Shown here piece by piece: positions 20,720 to 33,209 of a DNA stretch of 64,000 nucleotides. The notes beneath the pieces are model-generated. The model ran no database searches. It was given only the letters and a program-made list of their open reading frames with translations, and was not told where the DNA came from. The stretch's first letter is position 1, and the number at the start of each line of letters is the position of its first letter. A program made the position numbers and the translations under genes. The DNA is from Atherinomorus stipes (taxonomy: Eukaryota; Chordata; Actinopteri; Atheriniformes; Atherinidae), in NCBI GenBank assembly GCA_023101725.1, contig JALJCO010001025.1, forward strand, positions 43,028-107,027, written 5' to 3'.

Positions 20720-22161
20720 GGGCCCGATTTACGAAAGGTTTGCGCTTGTTAAAACAGGCGCTATCTTCATTACGCACGCAATAATCCGCCAGAGCTGATT
20801 TACAAAGCAGGGCAAAAGGAGGTTTGCGCCTGTCAAGGGGCAAAATAGCGCCGCTGTCCATTTTGCGCATCTGCTGCAGATGAATATGCAAACTGGGTGT
20901 TTCTGCCAGAAGGCGCAAAATATTGGGAGGAGACTATGCAAAACCTCAGTTTAACACGCGCAAATGTGATCTATCAACTGTTCAAAGGAAAGCGGGGGCA
21001 AAAGATTGCGTGTAATTTAGCACGTCTGAAAAGCAGGTATAACTGGCAGCTTTACGCACTGATGGTTGAAAGAATGCTGCACACAGGACTGCAGACATCG
21101 GGTCAGAATCATTTTTCATGATGTGTTCAGGCGACACGTCAAGTTTTCATTATTTAATTAAATAACAATCAACATCACTGTTAAACACAGGTTATTCTAG
21201 ACATGAACCAGAACATCTGCAGCTGCAGCATCATGATAGTTAAAGCTGACATTAATTATGTCTTTTTATTTTCTTTTACTTTTTGCCAATGGCATATTTT
21301 TAAATTAAAATCATCTCCTGCTCCTCCACACGCAGCGACTGCTGCTGCTGTTCTGAGGTTGCTGTCCTGCGTGAAGTTGGCCCCCACCCCACAAAAAACT
21401 CAGTGAAAATAACCAGTAACGTCGCACAAACTAATGATACTATTTTTTTTACTGAGTTTTGCGTGGGGTGGGGGGCAATTACGCAGGTCCCGCGCCTGGC
21501 ATTGTGCCAAAGAGCGCGCAGTCTGTGTGTAATATCAGATCATCTTCAACAGCGTGTCCTCATCCACGTCCTTAAACTGGCCTCTTCTTACGATCCACAG
21601 GGAAACCTGCTGCATTGTTTTTATTTATAGTTATTATGAAGAGTTCATTTGCAAAAACAGACAAACGCCACTGTGGAAAAACGGCGTTAACTGCTTTTGT
21701 TGCTGTTGGGTACAAACATCATATCTCCATTTTACATCATTAAAACTCTCTACTTCATGTGAGCTTGATTTTCTGAAAATATTCAAAAAGTAAATGAAGA
21801 GTTTATTTGCAAAAGCAGTTAACTCCGTTTTTTCTAAATGGCGTTTGTCTTTTTTTGCAAATGAACTCTTCATATTTATCTTATATTCTGTTTTTTATTT
21901 GCCTCATTATATCCCTGAAACTAACATCTCTCTATCAGGATTAATTTCATTTTGCGTTTACCACACGCTCTTCTGAACTTTCCGTGGCGCAGGGAGAGCG
22001 CACGCTAAATCCTCATTTAAATCCTGCTGTTTGCGCCTGTTACAGATTGCGCGTGTAATCTTAGTAGATCACCCGCAAACGCTAAAATGACAGCGCACGC
22101 TATTTTTTTTGCGAGGCAAAGACATTAGACTCGCAATTTGGAGTCTTTGTAAATCAGGCCC
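20720..22161. mobile_element. 1.44-kb DNA element with GGGCC(C/T)GATTTAC ends
   Basis: Left end GGGCCCGATTTACGAAAGG, right end CTTTGTAAATCAGGCCC: an imperfect terminal inverted repeat. Flanking TTT occurs on both sides and may be a 3-bp target duplication. Sub-terminal regions carry multiple TTTGCGC / GCGCAAA words in both orientations (20740-20960, 22010-22120), which could be transposase binding sites. No transposase is encoded. A nested pair of inverted repeats occupies 21637-21873. The superfamily is undetermined; PIF/Harbinger is one possibility. Confidence 0.7.
21637..21873. repeat. Nested inverted pair of an 80-bp palindromic unit
   Basis: Positions 21794-21873 form a unit that starts ATGAAGAGTTTATTTGCAAA and ends TTTGCAAATGAACTCTTCAT. 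Positions 21637-21700 are an inverted copy of most of this unit, without its distal end. The unit looks like a tiny transposable element, or the product of an inverted duplication, inside the larger element. Confidence 0.65.
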
Positions 22162-24660
22162 TTTGAGTCTAATCTTGGAAACTCAGCAAATCTTTAAGTC
22201 CATCCCGGTGTTCCTGATAGAATCAATTTAAGCATAACCCTGCATCCCCTGACAAAGGCTTAACCATCTCCTCTGAGCTCTCTCTATCAAGTCAGTTTGT
22301 CTATTGTTGATTCTTGTTTTGACTTTTTTTTCTGTTCCTTTCTCACCTTCTTTTCCTTACTTCTTCTGATAATGTCCTTTTAGTGGTTTTTTTTTTTTGG
22401 TTTTTTTTTTTTGGCTAAATCAGCCATTGTGCATTTTTAAACCAGTCAGTTTGTTGATATCTAGTTGCTAGTGTGTGACAGTGCTAAAGTGAAGAATTGC
22501 TGTAAAGTGGTGCAACAGGATGGAAAATAGTTGTGAAAGACGATTCCTCAGTGTCAGGATGCTGCTGGGCAACAAAAGCTAGAAAACAGTAAATAATAAA
22601 TGTCGCTGTGCCATCAAAACTAGTCCAAAGTTTAGAGTTTTATAGTCCTAAAAGTGTAGCACTACTTTCAGCAAATCTAGTCTTTATTGTTGGCTTTCAT
22701 TATTTACCACCAAAACTCTTTTTAGTTCTTGCCTGGTGTTAAACCCTGTCCTCATCATTACTCTTGTTTATCTCAATCATCCAAAAGAAAAGGAATCATT
22801 CTAAGTCATGTCAAGTGTTTGTAAACCCTTTTAATTCTGTTTAGCATTAACTCATCACCCTTGCTTTTCCTCTGCCACAACGCCCTCCTCAGTTATTAAC
22901 CTCCCTCTTTGTCTCTTTCTCATCCCGCTCATTTCCACCAACTCCCTTCTTCATCTTCACCTCTTTTCCTCCCCGATTCCATCATCTTCCCTTTCTCTGC
23001 TTTTCACCCTCATTATTATAATGTCCCCACTCAGCATGACAGGAAAACTGAGGGAGCATTTAACCAATGACTGGTTGCAATTACAGCAGCTGACCTGCTG
23101 AGCTGGTGTCCAACTATGCCCTTGGCCAAGCCTCCAACACATACACGCACATTAAACTGCAATGCAAACAAACAGCGGGGTCGAGCAGGTAATGATATGC
23201 GAGCTCTAGGTGAATGTTTTAAAGATGTATTCTCATCATTGTGTTGACACACATTAAGGCTGCACAGAAACGTGTGCAGGGGAAGTTGTTGAGCCACCAG
23301 CGTGCATTAGCGAGGCTGACAAAGCTCATTTAGGTTTGCTGGTGATGAAAGGACTACACTGCCTCGTCCCACTGAGCTTTGTGAAAACGTTGTGACAATG
23401 CAGAGTGAGCCACTTAGGAGGTGCATAGTGCCCCTTAGGGGGCTGAAGCCTTCTCTGGTGGCACTCTCTGCTATTGTATATGTGAACAGTGCACAAAATG
23501 CTGCAGCCGTGCCTCTCATGGCTTGCATGGAGAATGGCATGCAGCGCTGATGAAATATTGCAGCCCGTGACAAAGTTAGACAGCAACTGTGTCTCTGTTT
23601 GAGATGCTTGCATTGTTTTCATAAGGGTGTAGCGAGTCCCAGTTTGAAAACCATTAGCAGTTTCATGCAAAACAGAATGCAGAATGTCATCAGATTTGAT
23701 TTTTTTTTACACGCAGTTTAATAAAAGAGCCTTGATAAAATTAATGACAACAAAAACTTGTTTAAAAAATAACAGAATTAAGATTTGTCTCAAATTAAGT
23801 GACATAAAGTTAAAGGTGAAAGCCACAATGTTTTCATCAAAACACTATATATATATTTAAATAATACATCCACAGAACATGGGGTGCATAATAAAAGTAT
23901 TCATTTTACCCAAATTTTAAAGCATATGAATGATTGTTTTATCAGGGGTCCTAGAAATTGAATGTTTACATCTGACTACCATGCCAACGTCGGAAGTGTT
24001 CGCAGTTTGCATTAGCTCTGGAGTTGCTTGCTCGATTGCTATGTGGCAATGACATCTTCCTTGCCTTACCTCTCAAATTCAAGCTGACAAAAAAATGAAG
24101 CAGGATGAGGGAGAAGGTAGCAACCAGGCTCAAAAGGTTGCTACTTTCCTGCTGGACATGTAAAAACATTTGTTCATGCTAATTAATTTTCAACTGGTTC
24201 TGTTACAATACTGCTGCTAAGTGTTAGCATGCCACTTACTAGCGGGGAGGAATCATACTTGCAGCTTTCACCATTGATGCTTTCAGGTTGTTGGAATACA
24301 AAAATATATCCACTTGCTTTTATTTCAAAACAACAATAGACGGTGACATGGGCTTTAATTGTAGCATGCCCGTAGATTCCTGAGGTGTTCATGCTAATCT
24401 AAATGAAATAACTTACAATGGCATTCTGATTGACTTTGGATTCAATTAATCCACAATTTTACAGACTACCAAAGTGGAAGCGTTTCAAGACTAACCTAAA
24501 CCTAACCAGAAAAAAAGACCACTTCAGGTGTTCCTGATGTCATAGAGGACTTTTATTTCATTAAAAAAAAACCTTATTACCATTGGTTAATGTTGATAAT
24601 AATGAGTTGGCCATCTGAGGAGGCTGCAAAGAGAATGCCATCCCCCCATATGAAGTTTGT
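22162..24660. other. Quiet, mostly unique DNA
   Basis: No gene and no clear repeat apart from T-runs at 22389-22415. The part 23280-23690 has even composition, no terminal repeats and several homeodomain-like ATTA words; it could be conserved non-coding DNA, but that is inference. Confidence 0.4.
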
Positions 24661-24679
24661 TCAAGATTACAGTCCCAGT

Positions 24680-24930
24680 TAAAGGTTTAGACACACTTCA
24701 AGACAAAATGAAGTAAAATAAAGCAGTAGAAATGCAGCAGTCAAGCAGATGAGTTGAAGAGGGTTAAACATTGAAGGCAAGTTTTTTGGTTAGATTTGAA
24801 GGGAATCAATATTATGAAGGTCAGGAGGAAGGGAGTTCCAAAGTTTGGGTGCAGAGCAGCTAAAGTCCCAATGGTAACAAGGCAGTGGGACCAGGTGATG
24901 GGATACTTGATGTTGACAAGCCAGAAGGTT
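24680..24930 (-). repeat. Diverged L2-type LINE repeat
   Basis: GAGTTGAAGAGGGTTAAACA ... GGGAGTTCCAAAGTTTGGGT GCAGAGCAGCTAAAG resembles the middle part of old fish L2-type repeats ('GGGAGTTCCA...GTTTGGG'). No end is visible. Confidence 0.35.
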
Positions 24931-27900
24931 ATTGGGAGGGGGATTTTATTTTTGTTTGTTTTTTTGTGGAAACTTTGAGGGATGGATGCCTATTTACAGT
25001 AACTAAGTTCCATGCTATATGTGAGCCTTTTCTCTGAAAAACTATGCACACAAGATCCAACATTCCTACAACTAAGGATCCCAAATGACCAGCATATCTT
25101 CAAATGCCTTCATATCTTGAAGGCATTTGTCCATGATCTGAGACTTGACTGAAAGCGCACCATGCAGTACAGGTATATCAGCTAGCATAAAAATAGTTTT
25201 GCAAAAGAAAAGTTGATCAAATTAAGGAAGTATTTTGGAAGGCTAAGTAAAAGTCTAAACTTTAATCAGACAGAATATTGTGTAGAAGTGCGGGGAATGG
25301 TTCAAGTGAAGAAACAAACATCCCAGAGTTAAAACATTTGTGAACACGCAAAGAACTAAAATTCCTCTAAGCTTATGTGCAAGACTGATCAACAATTTAG
25401 TTTCAGTTATGTGTGCTTGTTTAATTAATGATGTTTTCGTCTCTAGGCCTGAGGTTTTTACAACATTAAGAGAGAATATCCTCAAATGAACTTCCCCAGC
25501 ACGATTATTTTCTTTAGCTCTTTTTCCTTCTTGTTTTAGCCCATCCTCTTTTCATTGAATGTTTTTTTTTTCTCTTTTGCCTTCATTTCATAGCTTTTTT
25601 TTGTTTGCTTGTTATATTGGGATTTTTATTTTTTTAAATTTATTAATCTATTAATGGACTTTTCAAATGACTTGGCAAAAGTATTTTGTTTTTGGAAACT
25701 AATCATTGTAGGCCCCTCGATAGAGAATACCAACCTGCACATGTTTATATGTTGGCCAGCTTTAAATTAGCTTAAGTGCATCACAATGAAAGTCTTTGCC
25801 TCCTTCTTGTAGAGGACAGGCAGATGAGATGTGTTCATCAAGGTTTCGGTACGACACTTGTTGTGTGCCAGGAGGCACAGCGGTCACAGGGGGGGAAGGG
25901 GCACAGATGGCAGCACAGGTGTGAAGATGCCACCACATCAAGCACAGTCATCAACCCCATCTAAACACACTCTGCTGTGCGTCCATCTCCAAACACACAA
26001 ACAGTTTGCACCAGTTTGGATGGATTGCAAGCTCCAACTTTCCTGCATTTGACTTTTCTACCCTACATCTGACAGAAGCTGTTCGCTTAATAATTAAACC
26101 TAAAGCGGAGCTTGAGTGGCCATAGCTCCGACGCATTAAACATTGATGTCAGGAGTAAATGCGTCTTTTATCATAACATGTAACAATCTTGTCTGACCTG
26201 TTCTACTTTCGCCTCAGCACTCAGTGTTGCTTCAGCTGAGATTTTCACAGATTTGCCTTTTTACAGGTTTCCAGTTTACCATATCCACCATCAAGGATGG
26301 AGTTGTGACCAAATCAAGACAGCTAAAATAATACTCTGAATTTGCGTCACAAAGTAGAATTTAAAATAGATAATTAGAAAGTGACAGCTCTCTAGTTTGA
26401 CATTTCGATGCTATGTATTTCCCGGAGTACATATTTATTTTTAAAGTTAAGACTAATGTTCTACATCTTTGTTTTTGTCTGTGGTGTCCTCTTGAGGAAG
26501 AAAACTCACTCTTTGCATTTACTCATTTTCCCAACTATTTCCTTTCAATCAAAACAACAGAATTTACAACAATTGATATGAAACTAATTGGTGTTCTGTT
26601 TGACAACAGAAGCTTCATTGGTCTCACTTAGCATATATTTGACCCTTTCCCAAAGTAATGAGCAAACGAGGCCCTGTATAGTTTTGTGTGCATGCTGATA
26701 GTGGTAGCCGCATTAAAAGAAAAAAAAAAAACACTGTATTGGATTAATTACCTAAAAGAGTGCTCTTCATGCTGAATTCCTGAGAGAACAGGGTGATTTG
26801 GTTCATAATGAGGCTTGCTCATTACAATGACAAGTCCTCACGGCTCATCAGCCTGACTTTGAGAAGACAAACTCAAGTGCAGCGTCTGCAGTCTTAATTT
26901 AAGCTTTTATCAATATCAAATGAAAACTAGAGAATACTAACACAATATGTTAGGTTTGATAAGAACAAATGTGAACATTGTGCAGTTAAAATTACAGTAA
27001 TTGTTATCCAAATATATTTGAAGACCATATAACCAGTTGTTTTCCTTTCATAGCATTAAGTTCCCACGCTGAATGACAAAAAGAAATTCCACCCGGTGGT
27101 CCAGATGCATAAAATGGCCTGTTACAGTCTCAACTTGAAGCCATTTACAACAAACCCAACCTATAAAACTGTCACTCCACCTTCATCAAAAGTGGATTAA
27201 GTTCCTTTTTGTCTGTGGCTTTAGGCATCAAACTCCTACAGAGAAGATTATAGTTGGTGGCCTGCACAGTTTTAAGAGGATATTTCTTTTCCTACTGTTT
27301 TAGTCAGTATGACTCTCAGCCTCCACCACAGTCCAACTTTATCTTTTTACCTCAATCTTTCAGATTCTCCTTTCTTTTGGATTTGTCATGCATCTGTTTT
27401 TTGACCAGCTTTCTTTCAGAGCCCCATTGTGCACAGATATGTGTCTTTGTGTGTGCAAGCTTTAGTTATATTATCGCATGGCAACTGTGGCTGGTGTTAT
27501 CACAGAGTTCCACTTGCTGTATATAAATAAATGACTGAAAAATGGAAGATGTTAATCCTTAAGAAATTTTTAGCCTTTTCAGACCCCATATTGCTTCTAA
27601 TTCTGGCTCTGGCATCAGTCTGGAGTCTTGGTGCTTTGTGGCGACCCAGCCCGTAATCACACCAGTTTAACTAGAACCAACTCCACAGAAGTAATTGCAG
27701 AATCAATGTAGTGGATTTTGATGATTATCTGACAACTTTTCTCATGTATATAGTCAACATACCATCTTCATTTCTGGAAGAGGCACCGGTGGTGCTTCTT
27801 GGTTGGCTTCTTCTTCAGTTGTTGCTGCTGCAGTGGATGAGCTCAGCGCCCCTGTGGTTTGCAGGTCAATAACCCAGCAGCTCCAAAGATGTACATATAA

Positions 27901-28432
27901 AACCACCTTCAGCTTCACTTTCACCTTATACTTTTTCAATGTTGCGGTGTTCCTTCACTTTCTGAAGCTTATCAATTATGTGTCCTGCTGTTCAGGTGAA
28001 CCCAGCCTTTGCCCACTGTTGACATCACAGTTCACAAACAAGAACCACTATTTTCCAGTTCCATTTGAAAACAGATTTCCAAGGTTCAGAAGCAGCTTCT
28101 TTTTCTTCTCTGCTTTGAGCGTACCAGCCGATAAAAATCAGTTTCAAGAGCCGGCACAGCGATGCTTGTGAGAGAGGGCTACTTAAGGCCTTATTTCTCA
28201 CTAAACTACTATAGTTTGAAGAGTGGCAGCACTTATGGCCTTGTCTTTTTCAAATATTTTTGTATTTCCATGAGTTCAACATTATTGGAAAACCTGGAAA
28301 CCAAACTTTCAGAATCTTTTCATATTACAAAATGCCCCAGGGTACAAATGCTTTTGGTATTCCCAGAGCTGGACATAATTACACCATTCGCAAAAGTCTT
28401 AATTGTTATAAAGTTATGAATATACACTGCCC
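24931..28432. other. AT-rich non-coding DNA, no confident gene
   Basis: Short open frames on both strands have no domains. Around 27762-27850 a minus-strand stretch is flanked by AG and GT dinucleotides and could be read as a small acidic exon, but its upstream pyrimidine tract is poor. T-runs lie at 25570-25640. Confidence 0.4.
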
Positions 28433-28434
28433 GG

Positions 28435-29326
28435 CCAAAAAAAAAAAAGTCGCCAACAAAAAAAAGGTCAAACATTTAACATTTGGTTGGACCGCCTTTA
28501 GTTTTGATTGCGGCAGCATTCGCGGTGTTTCCAGAAGCTTCTGCAATGTCACCAGATTTATTTGCAACCTGTTGCATCAATTTTTCACCAAGATCTTGAT
28601 GATGATTGTAGAGTCTGACCACAGCACATCCCAAAGATCCTCAATGGGGTTCAGGTCTGGACTCTGTGGTGGCCAATCCATGTGTGAAAATGATGTCTGA
28701 TGAGCCCTGAACCATCTTTCACAATCTGAGCCCGATAAATTCTGGCACGGTCATCTTGGAATATGGCCGTGCCATCAGGGAAGAAACATCCATTGATGGA
28801 ATAACCTGGTCATTCAGTATATTCAGGTATCAGCTGACCTCATTATCTGAGCTCATACTGTTGCTGAACCTGGACCTGAGCAACTGCAGCAACCCCAGAT
28901 CATCACACTGCCCCCACAGGCTCATACAGTAGGCACTAGGCATGATGCTGCATCACTTCATCTGCCTTTCCGGCCACATTTCTTCCTGGAAGACGATGGT
29001 CCACTATCCTTCCAGTTTTTCATAATGTGTTGGACTGTTCTGAACCCAGTTGTAGTAGTTTCTGCATCTCCTTAAATGTTTTCACCTCTAGATGCGAATG
29101 ATTTGACCCTTCTCAGACAGACTAACATCTTTTCCAAGACCACGGATGTGTCTTTCCACATGGTTGTTTAGGAAATGAGAAGCAAGTCATTGCACCAGTT
29201 GGGGTTAAATAACTTGTTGCCAGCTGAAAGATAATCGCCCATGCAGTAATTATCCAATAGGAGGCTCGTACCTATTTGCTTAGTTAAATCCAGGTGGCGA
29301 CTTTTTTTTTTTTTGGCCAGGCAGTG
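28435..29326 (-). mobile_element. Tc1/mariner-type element (DD36E family), copy 1, decayed
   Basis: Ends are CACTGCCCGGCCAAAA and TTTTGGCCAGGCAGTG, flanked by TA (28433-28434, 29327-29328), the Tc1/mariner signature; AAAAGTCGCCA words follow inside both ends. The 892-bp body aligns collinearly with 48444-49377, so it is the same family. Transposase remnants lie on the minus strand but are full of stops. Both copies lack the same middle part (see 48444). Non-autonomous and inactive. Confidence 0.85.
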
Positions 29327-29328
29327 TA

Positions 29329-30227
29329 GTTTAAATCACAATCCTTTTAGGGTAGGTACAATGGACAAGTTTCTCAATCATGTGTCACAGGTCTACTTCA
29401 AACTGCACGAATAAATCAAAAGGGTCATCATGCAAAGTTTATCAAAGCCCATGCTCTGATACAACTTGATTACTCAAACTGTACATCCATACAAGACACG
29501 CCAGACCTTTCTGAACAGAAAAAATAACATTAAAAGGTCACGATGTATGTTTGCTACTTGCAGTTGGTCCTGTTACCACATTTTTACGACCCCAGCTCAA
29601 GAGTCGTAAAAAAGAGGACACAACGACAGATACATTTTTAAACCCTTAATTAGGCATTTGTTCAATAAAATAAGGTCCCCAACCAGGTGGAGGATCACAG
29701 CAGCAGGCCAGGCGAGATGACATATACCCAGCAGCCATCGACAGGGGAGAGAGAGACAGAAATACACTGGTGGAAGCCCTTTTAAAGTATCTAGAGCTCC
29801 GCCTGGTTAGCCTGGTACAACAGCCTGACCAACGCCATGTATGAGATACATGGCAAGTCAGTCTGGGTTCCGTCCATTGGGAAGTGATTTCCACTCGGGT
29901 AAAAAGTTGACCATTTATTATTACTTTAATTATTAACAGGGATGTAAAACTCCTCCGACGTCTCCACCGCTGTTTGTGCTCTGTTTTGCTACTTAACTAA
30001 CAGCTTCCGGGTCATAGTCACATGATGTGCAACACAAACGCTTTCTCATATTAGTAGTTCAGCAATGAACAATGACTACATGTAACGGAGTATTTATAAT
30101 AATAAAACCAAACATTCTATGTTAATCTACACAAGAAAATGACATAAAATAGAGAGGGAAAAACAACGTGTAAACGCTGACTTCCGGCGTCGCCATAGCA
30201 ACATAGCAACAGAGTGCCAAACTACAC
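29329..30227. other. Repeat-containing non-coding DNA
   Basis: Includes a short block, 29810-29893, repeated at 52096-52172. A hairpin-like ACGACCCCAGCTCAAGAGTCGT is present at 29586-29607. No gene is visible. Confidence 0.4.
29810..29893 (+). repeat. Dispersed repeat, copy A
   Basis: GCCTGGTACAACAGCCTGAC ... GAGATACATGGCAAGTCAGT CTGGG ... CCATTGGGAAGTGATTTC matches 52096-52172 in the same orientation with few differences. The family is unknown. Confidence 0.6.
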
Positions 30228-30330
30228 TTAAAGGGGAAGTTCAGGATTTTTGACATAGGGCCTCATTTACAAGTGAGCCAGGGTCCTACTTATCACTGAA
30301 GATAGTTTCAACATATTTCATCCCATTATT
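30228..30330. repeat. Possible left end of a TTAA-flanked element
   Basis: TTAAAGGGGAAGTTCAGGAT at 30228 resembles the TTAAAGG ends of the complete elements at 43170 and 59413. No right end was located, so the limits are unknown. Confidence 0.35.
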
Positions 30331-31872
30331 CTAATTCCAGGAGGCTGTTGATGCTAATGCTAGTGTGAGTCAATAGGAATCTGCTAGCGTGTCATTAAAA
30401 CCAATCTTATCCACTCAACAACTGTTTATTTCAGTTTTCTATTAACTAGATAGGTGGATGCTCAAACCAGCTGCAGGCATCTTTGTTGGTAAAAAATGCC
30501 ATACAATAGATTTTACAGGTTTGGGCGGGTCGCAGGCAAGTTAAGGGATTTTATTTAATTCTTGTGGGCATGGTAAGTGTTTTATGGGGGCTGTTAGGCA
30601 CCAGGGTGACCCGTGAACTTGGTGTTGCACTATACTGGTGCCCAGCGCAGCCAGTGGAGGAGGGGCTTCTGCTGCTTTGTGATTGAGGAAGAGAACACAG
30701 ATAAAACCAGGGATGGTGGTTGATATCTTCTTTATGCAACAATCGCAAGGATTTCAAACAAATCCTTGAGATCCACAATTTCTTAGTGGGAGCCAATCGT
30801 GAGGAGCTTTTTGTAACCTCATGCAGAATATACGAGGCACAACACATGACTAAGGCAAAAATCGGGCCGTTTGGAAAATTTGTCGTGCGAATGGAACATC
30901 AGCTGAAAATGGGTTGAAAATTGTAGAGTGTACACCTGGTTTTAGTCCACTAGAGTTGGGGTAAGATTTGTTTATTTTTGGGGTGTTTTTTTTGTTTTCT
31001 TTTTTTGGGGGGATTTTTGTAAAGCACTGTGCTTCATTTGGGTTTGTATAAAAAACGTCATATAGGCAATATAACGTTTTCTTTTAAAGTAAGACTTAAA
31101 ATCACAGTTGTTCATTTGGGCATACACATGACATGACATGCATTTTATAACATAACCTTCCAAAAAAAAAAAAAAAGTATTCAGTGCAGTGTAGTTACTC
31201 ATCCAGTGTTTGTTTTTTAAAGAGCTTTTCATTTTAGAGTTAGTGGTAAAAGCTGTAAACACAACACTGAAATATTATCCTCTTAAAAACTTAATGTGCA
31301 GAACATCTTATCACATCCACCAGATTCAGAGAAATGTTAGCATTAATTTGCCACCTTGCTATTTTCAGTCCAGAGTTAAATCTCCATTTAGCTCTGTGTT
31401 TTAGTCAAACGTAGCAAATGCATGATGTGGATCCTTTGCTGCTTAGTTTTCAATGGCTAGTAGTCACTTACTCTGTCTGCTGTCTGGTGTGGAGTGGGTG
31501 GCATATGGTGGGGTTTCACAGCTTTTATTCCTTCTGTCAAAGCAAGAGCAGAGGTAAAGTAATGTGATTGTTGCTGTTTGTGTTGGACAGAGTTGGAGTG
31601 TGGGGGGAAATATCCACTGAACTGTAGTGCAAGTAAGCATCACTCTAAGAAAAGAAAAGAAAAAAGAAAAAAAAGAAAAAAAGAAAATGGCTAATAATGT
31701 TGACAGGAGCAAGTTGACACAAGTATGAGAATTAATCCTTTTATCACAATGCAACTCAAAGTTTTTATCCTGGAATGAAGAAGCTAAGTAAACTTAAAAA
31801 GAAGTCAAATCATGTCATATTAATGGTTAAGTCTGATTCTACCCAATTAACTGTAGAAAATATTTGACCATA
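30331..31872. other. No gene seen
   Basis: Non-coding. Small frames on both strands at 30551-30917 and 30972-31404 show no domain. An A/G-rich run lies at 31646-31686. Confidence 0.4.
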
Positions 31873-31874
31873 TA

Positions 31875-33207
31875 CAGTTGTGTGAAAAAGTGTTTGCCCC
31901 CTTCTTGGTTTCTTACTTTTTTGCATGCTAGTCACACTTAAATGTTTCAGATCATCAAACAAATTTAAATGTGAGACAAAGATAACACAAACAAAAATTT
32001 CAGATTCTAAATTAAGTTTTTTCCTTTTCGGGGGGGGGGGGGTAAAAAAAAAAAACCAACCACCCCCAATCCAAACCTTCATGGCCCTGCGTGAAAAAGT
32101 GATTGCCCCCTAAATCTAATAACTGGTTGGGCCACCCTTAGCAGCAACAACTGCAATCAAGCGGTTGTGATAACTGGCAATGAGTCTTCTACAACAAAGA
32201 ATTTTGTTCCACTCATCTTTGCAGAATCGTTGTAATTCAGCCACATTGGAGGGTTTTCCAGCATGAACCGCCTTTTTAAGGTCATGCCACAGCATATCAA
32301 CGGGATTCAGGAGGGGGCTTGACTAGGCCACTCCAAAGTCTTCATTTTGTTTTTCTTAAGCTTTCAGAGGTGGACTTGCTGGTGTGTTTTGGATCATTGT
32401 CCTGCTGCAGAACCAAAGAACACTTCAGCTTGAGGTCACCATCAGATGGCCGGACAGTCTCCTTCAGGATTTTTTGGTAGACAGCAGAATTCATTGTTCC
32501 ATTTACCATAGCAAGTCTTCCAGGTCCTGAAGCAGCTAAACAGCCCCAGACCATCACACTACCACCACCATAGTTTACTGTTGGTATGATGTTCCTTTTC
32601 TGAAATGCCATGTTACTTTTACGCCAGATGTAATGGGACCTACACCTTCCAAAAAGTTCAACTTTTGTATTGTCAGTCCACAGAGTATTTTCCCAAAAGT
32701 CTTGGGGATCATCAAGATGCTTTCTGACTAAACTGAGACGAGCCTTTATGCTCTTTTTGCTCAGCAGTGATTTTGGTCTTGGAACTCTGCCATGCAGGCC
32801 ATTTTGGCCCAGTCTCTTTCTTATGTTGGAGTCATGAACACTGACCTTAATTGAGGCAAGTAAGGCCTGCAGTTCTTGGATGTTGTCCTGGGGTCTTTTG
32901 TGACCTCTTGAATGAGTCGTCGCTGTGCTCTTGTGGTAATTTTGGTCGGCCGGCCACTCCTGGGAAGGTTCACCACTGTTCCATGTTTTCGCCATTTGTG
33001 GATAACGGCTCTCACTGTGGTTCGCTGGAGTCCCAAGGGGGGGGAGGCTTGGATTTTTTTCCCCGCCTTACTAATAAAAATCTTCATTTAAGAACTGCAT
33101 TTTGTGTGTACTTGTGTTATCTTTGTCTCACATTTAAATTTGTTTGATGATCTGACAAACATGCAAAAAAGTAAGAAATCAGGGGAAAACACTTTTTCAC
33201 ACAACTG
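31875..33207 (-). mobile_element. Tc1-like element with long IR/DR ends, copy 1
   Basis: Ends CAGTTGTGTGAAAAAGTG and CACTTTTTCACACAACTG, flanked by TA (31873-31874, 33208-33209). The terminal repeats are about 200 bp. At the left end a second, inner copy of the end motif (GCGTGAAAAAGTGATTGCCC, 32089-32108) lies about 215 bp inside, the IR/DR layout known from Sleeping Beauty-type elements. At the right end the inner copy is missing: sequence jumps from transposase coding DNA to terminal DNA near 33036-33045. A G-run plus A-run sits at 32030-32054. The element is 1333 bp and carries a broken transposase on the minus strand. Confidence 0.9.
32180..33045 (-). pseudogene. Tc1-like transposase, frameshifted and 5'-truncated
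   Basis: The enzyme cuts and pastes the element at TA sites. On the minus strand the first frame (down to 32821) has the helix-turn-helix region: LGLQRTTVRAVIHKWRKHG, then the GRP-type hook SGRPTKIT. The second frame (32995-32342) continues with RKRLGQNGLHGRVPR, the first catalytic Asp in LWTDNTKVELFG, the GGGSVMVWGC segment and the second catalytic Asp in LQQDNDPKHTS. One base is lost near 32358, after which a further stop occurs where the PDLNP-x-E region should be, so the catalytic Glu is not in frame. The start codon end is deleted together with the inner right repeat. It cannot make an active enzyme. Confidence 0.85.
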
Positions 33208-33209
33208 TA

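Noticed and set aside
20897..21121. 74-codon + frame inside the 1.44-kb element as a transposase
   Set aside because: No DDE or DNA-binding motif is visible; the length is within chance expectation.
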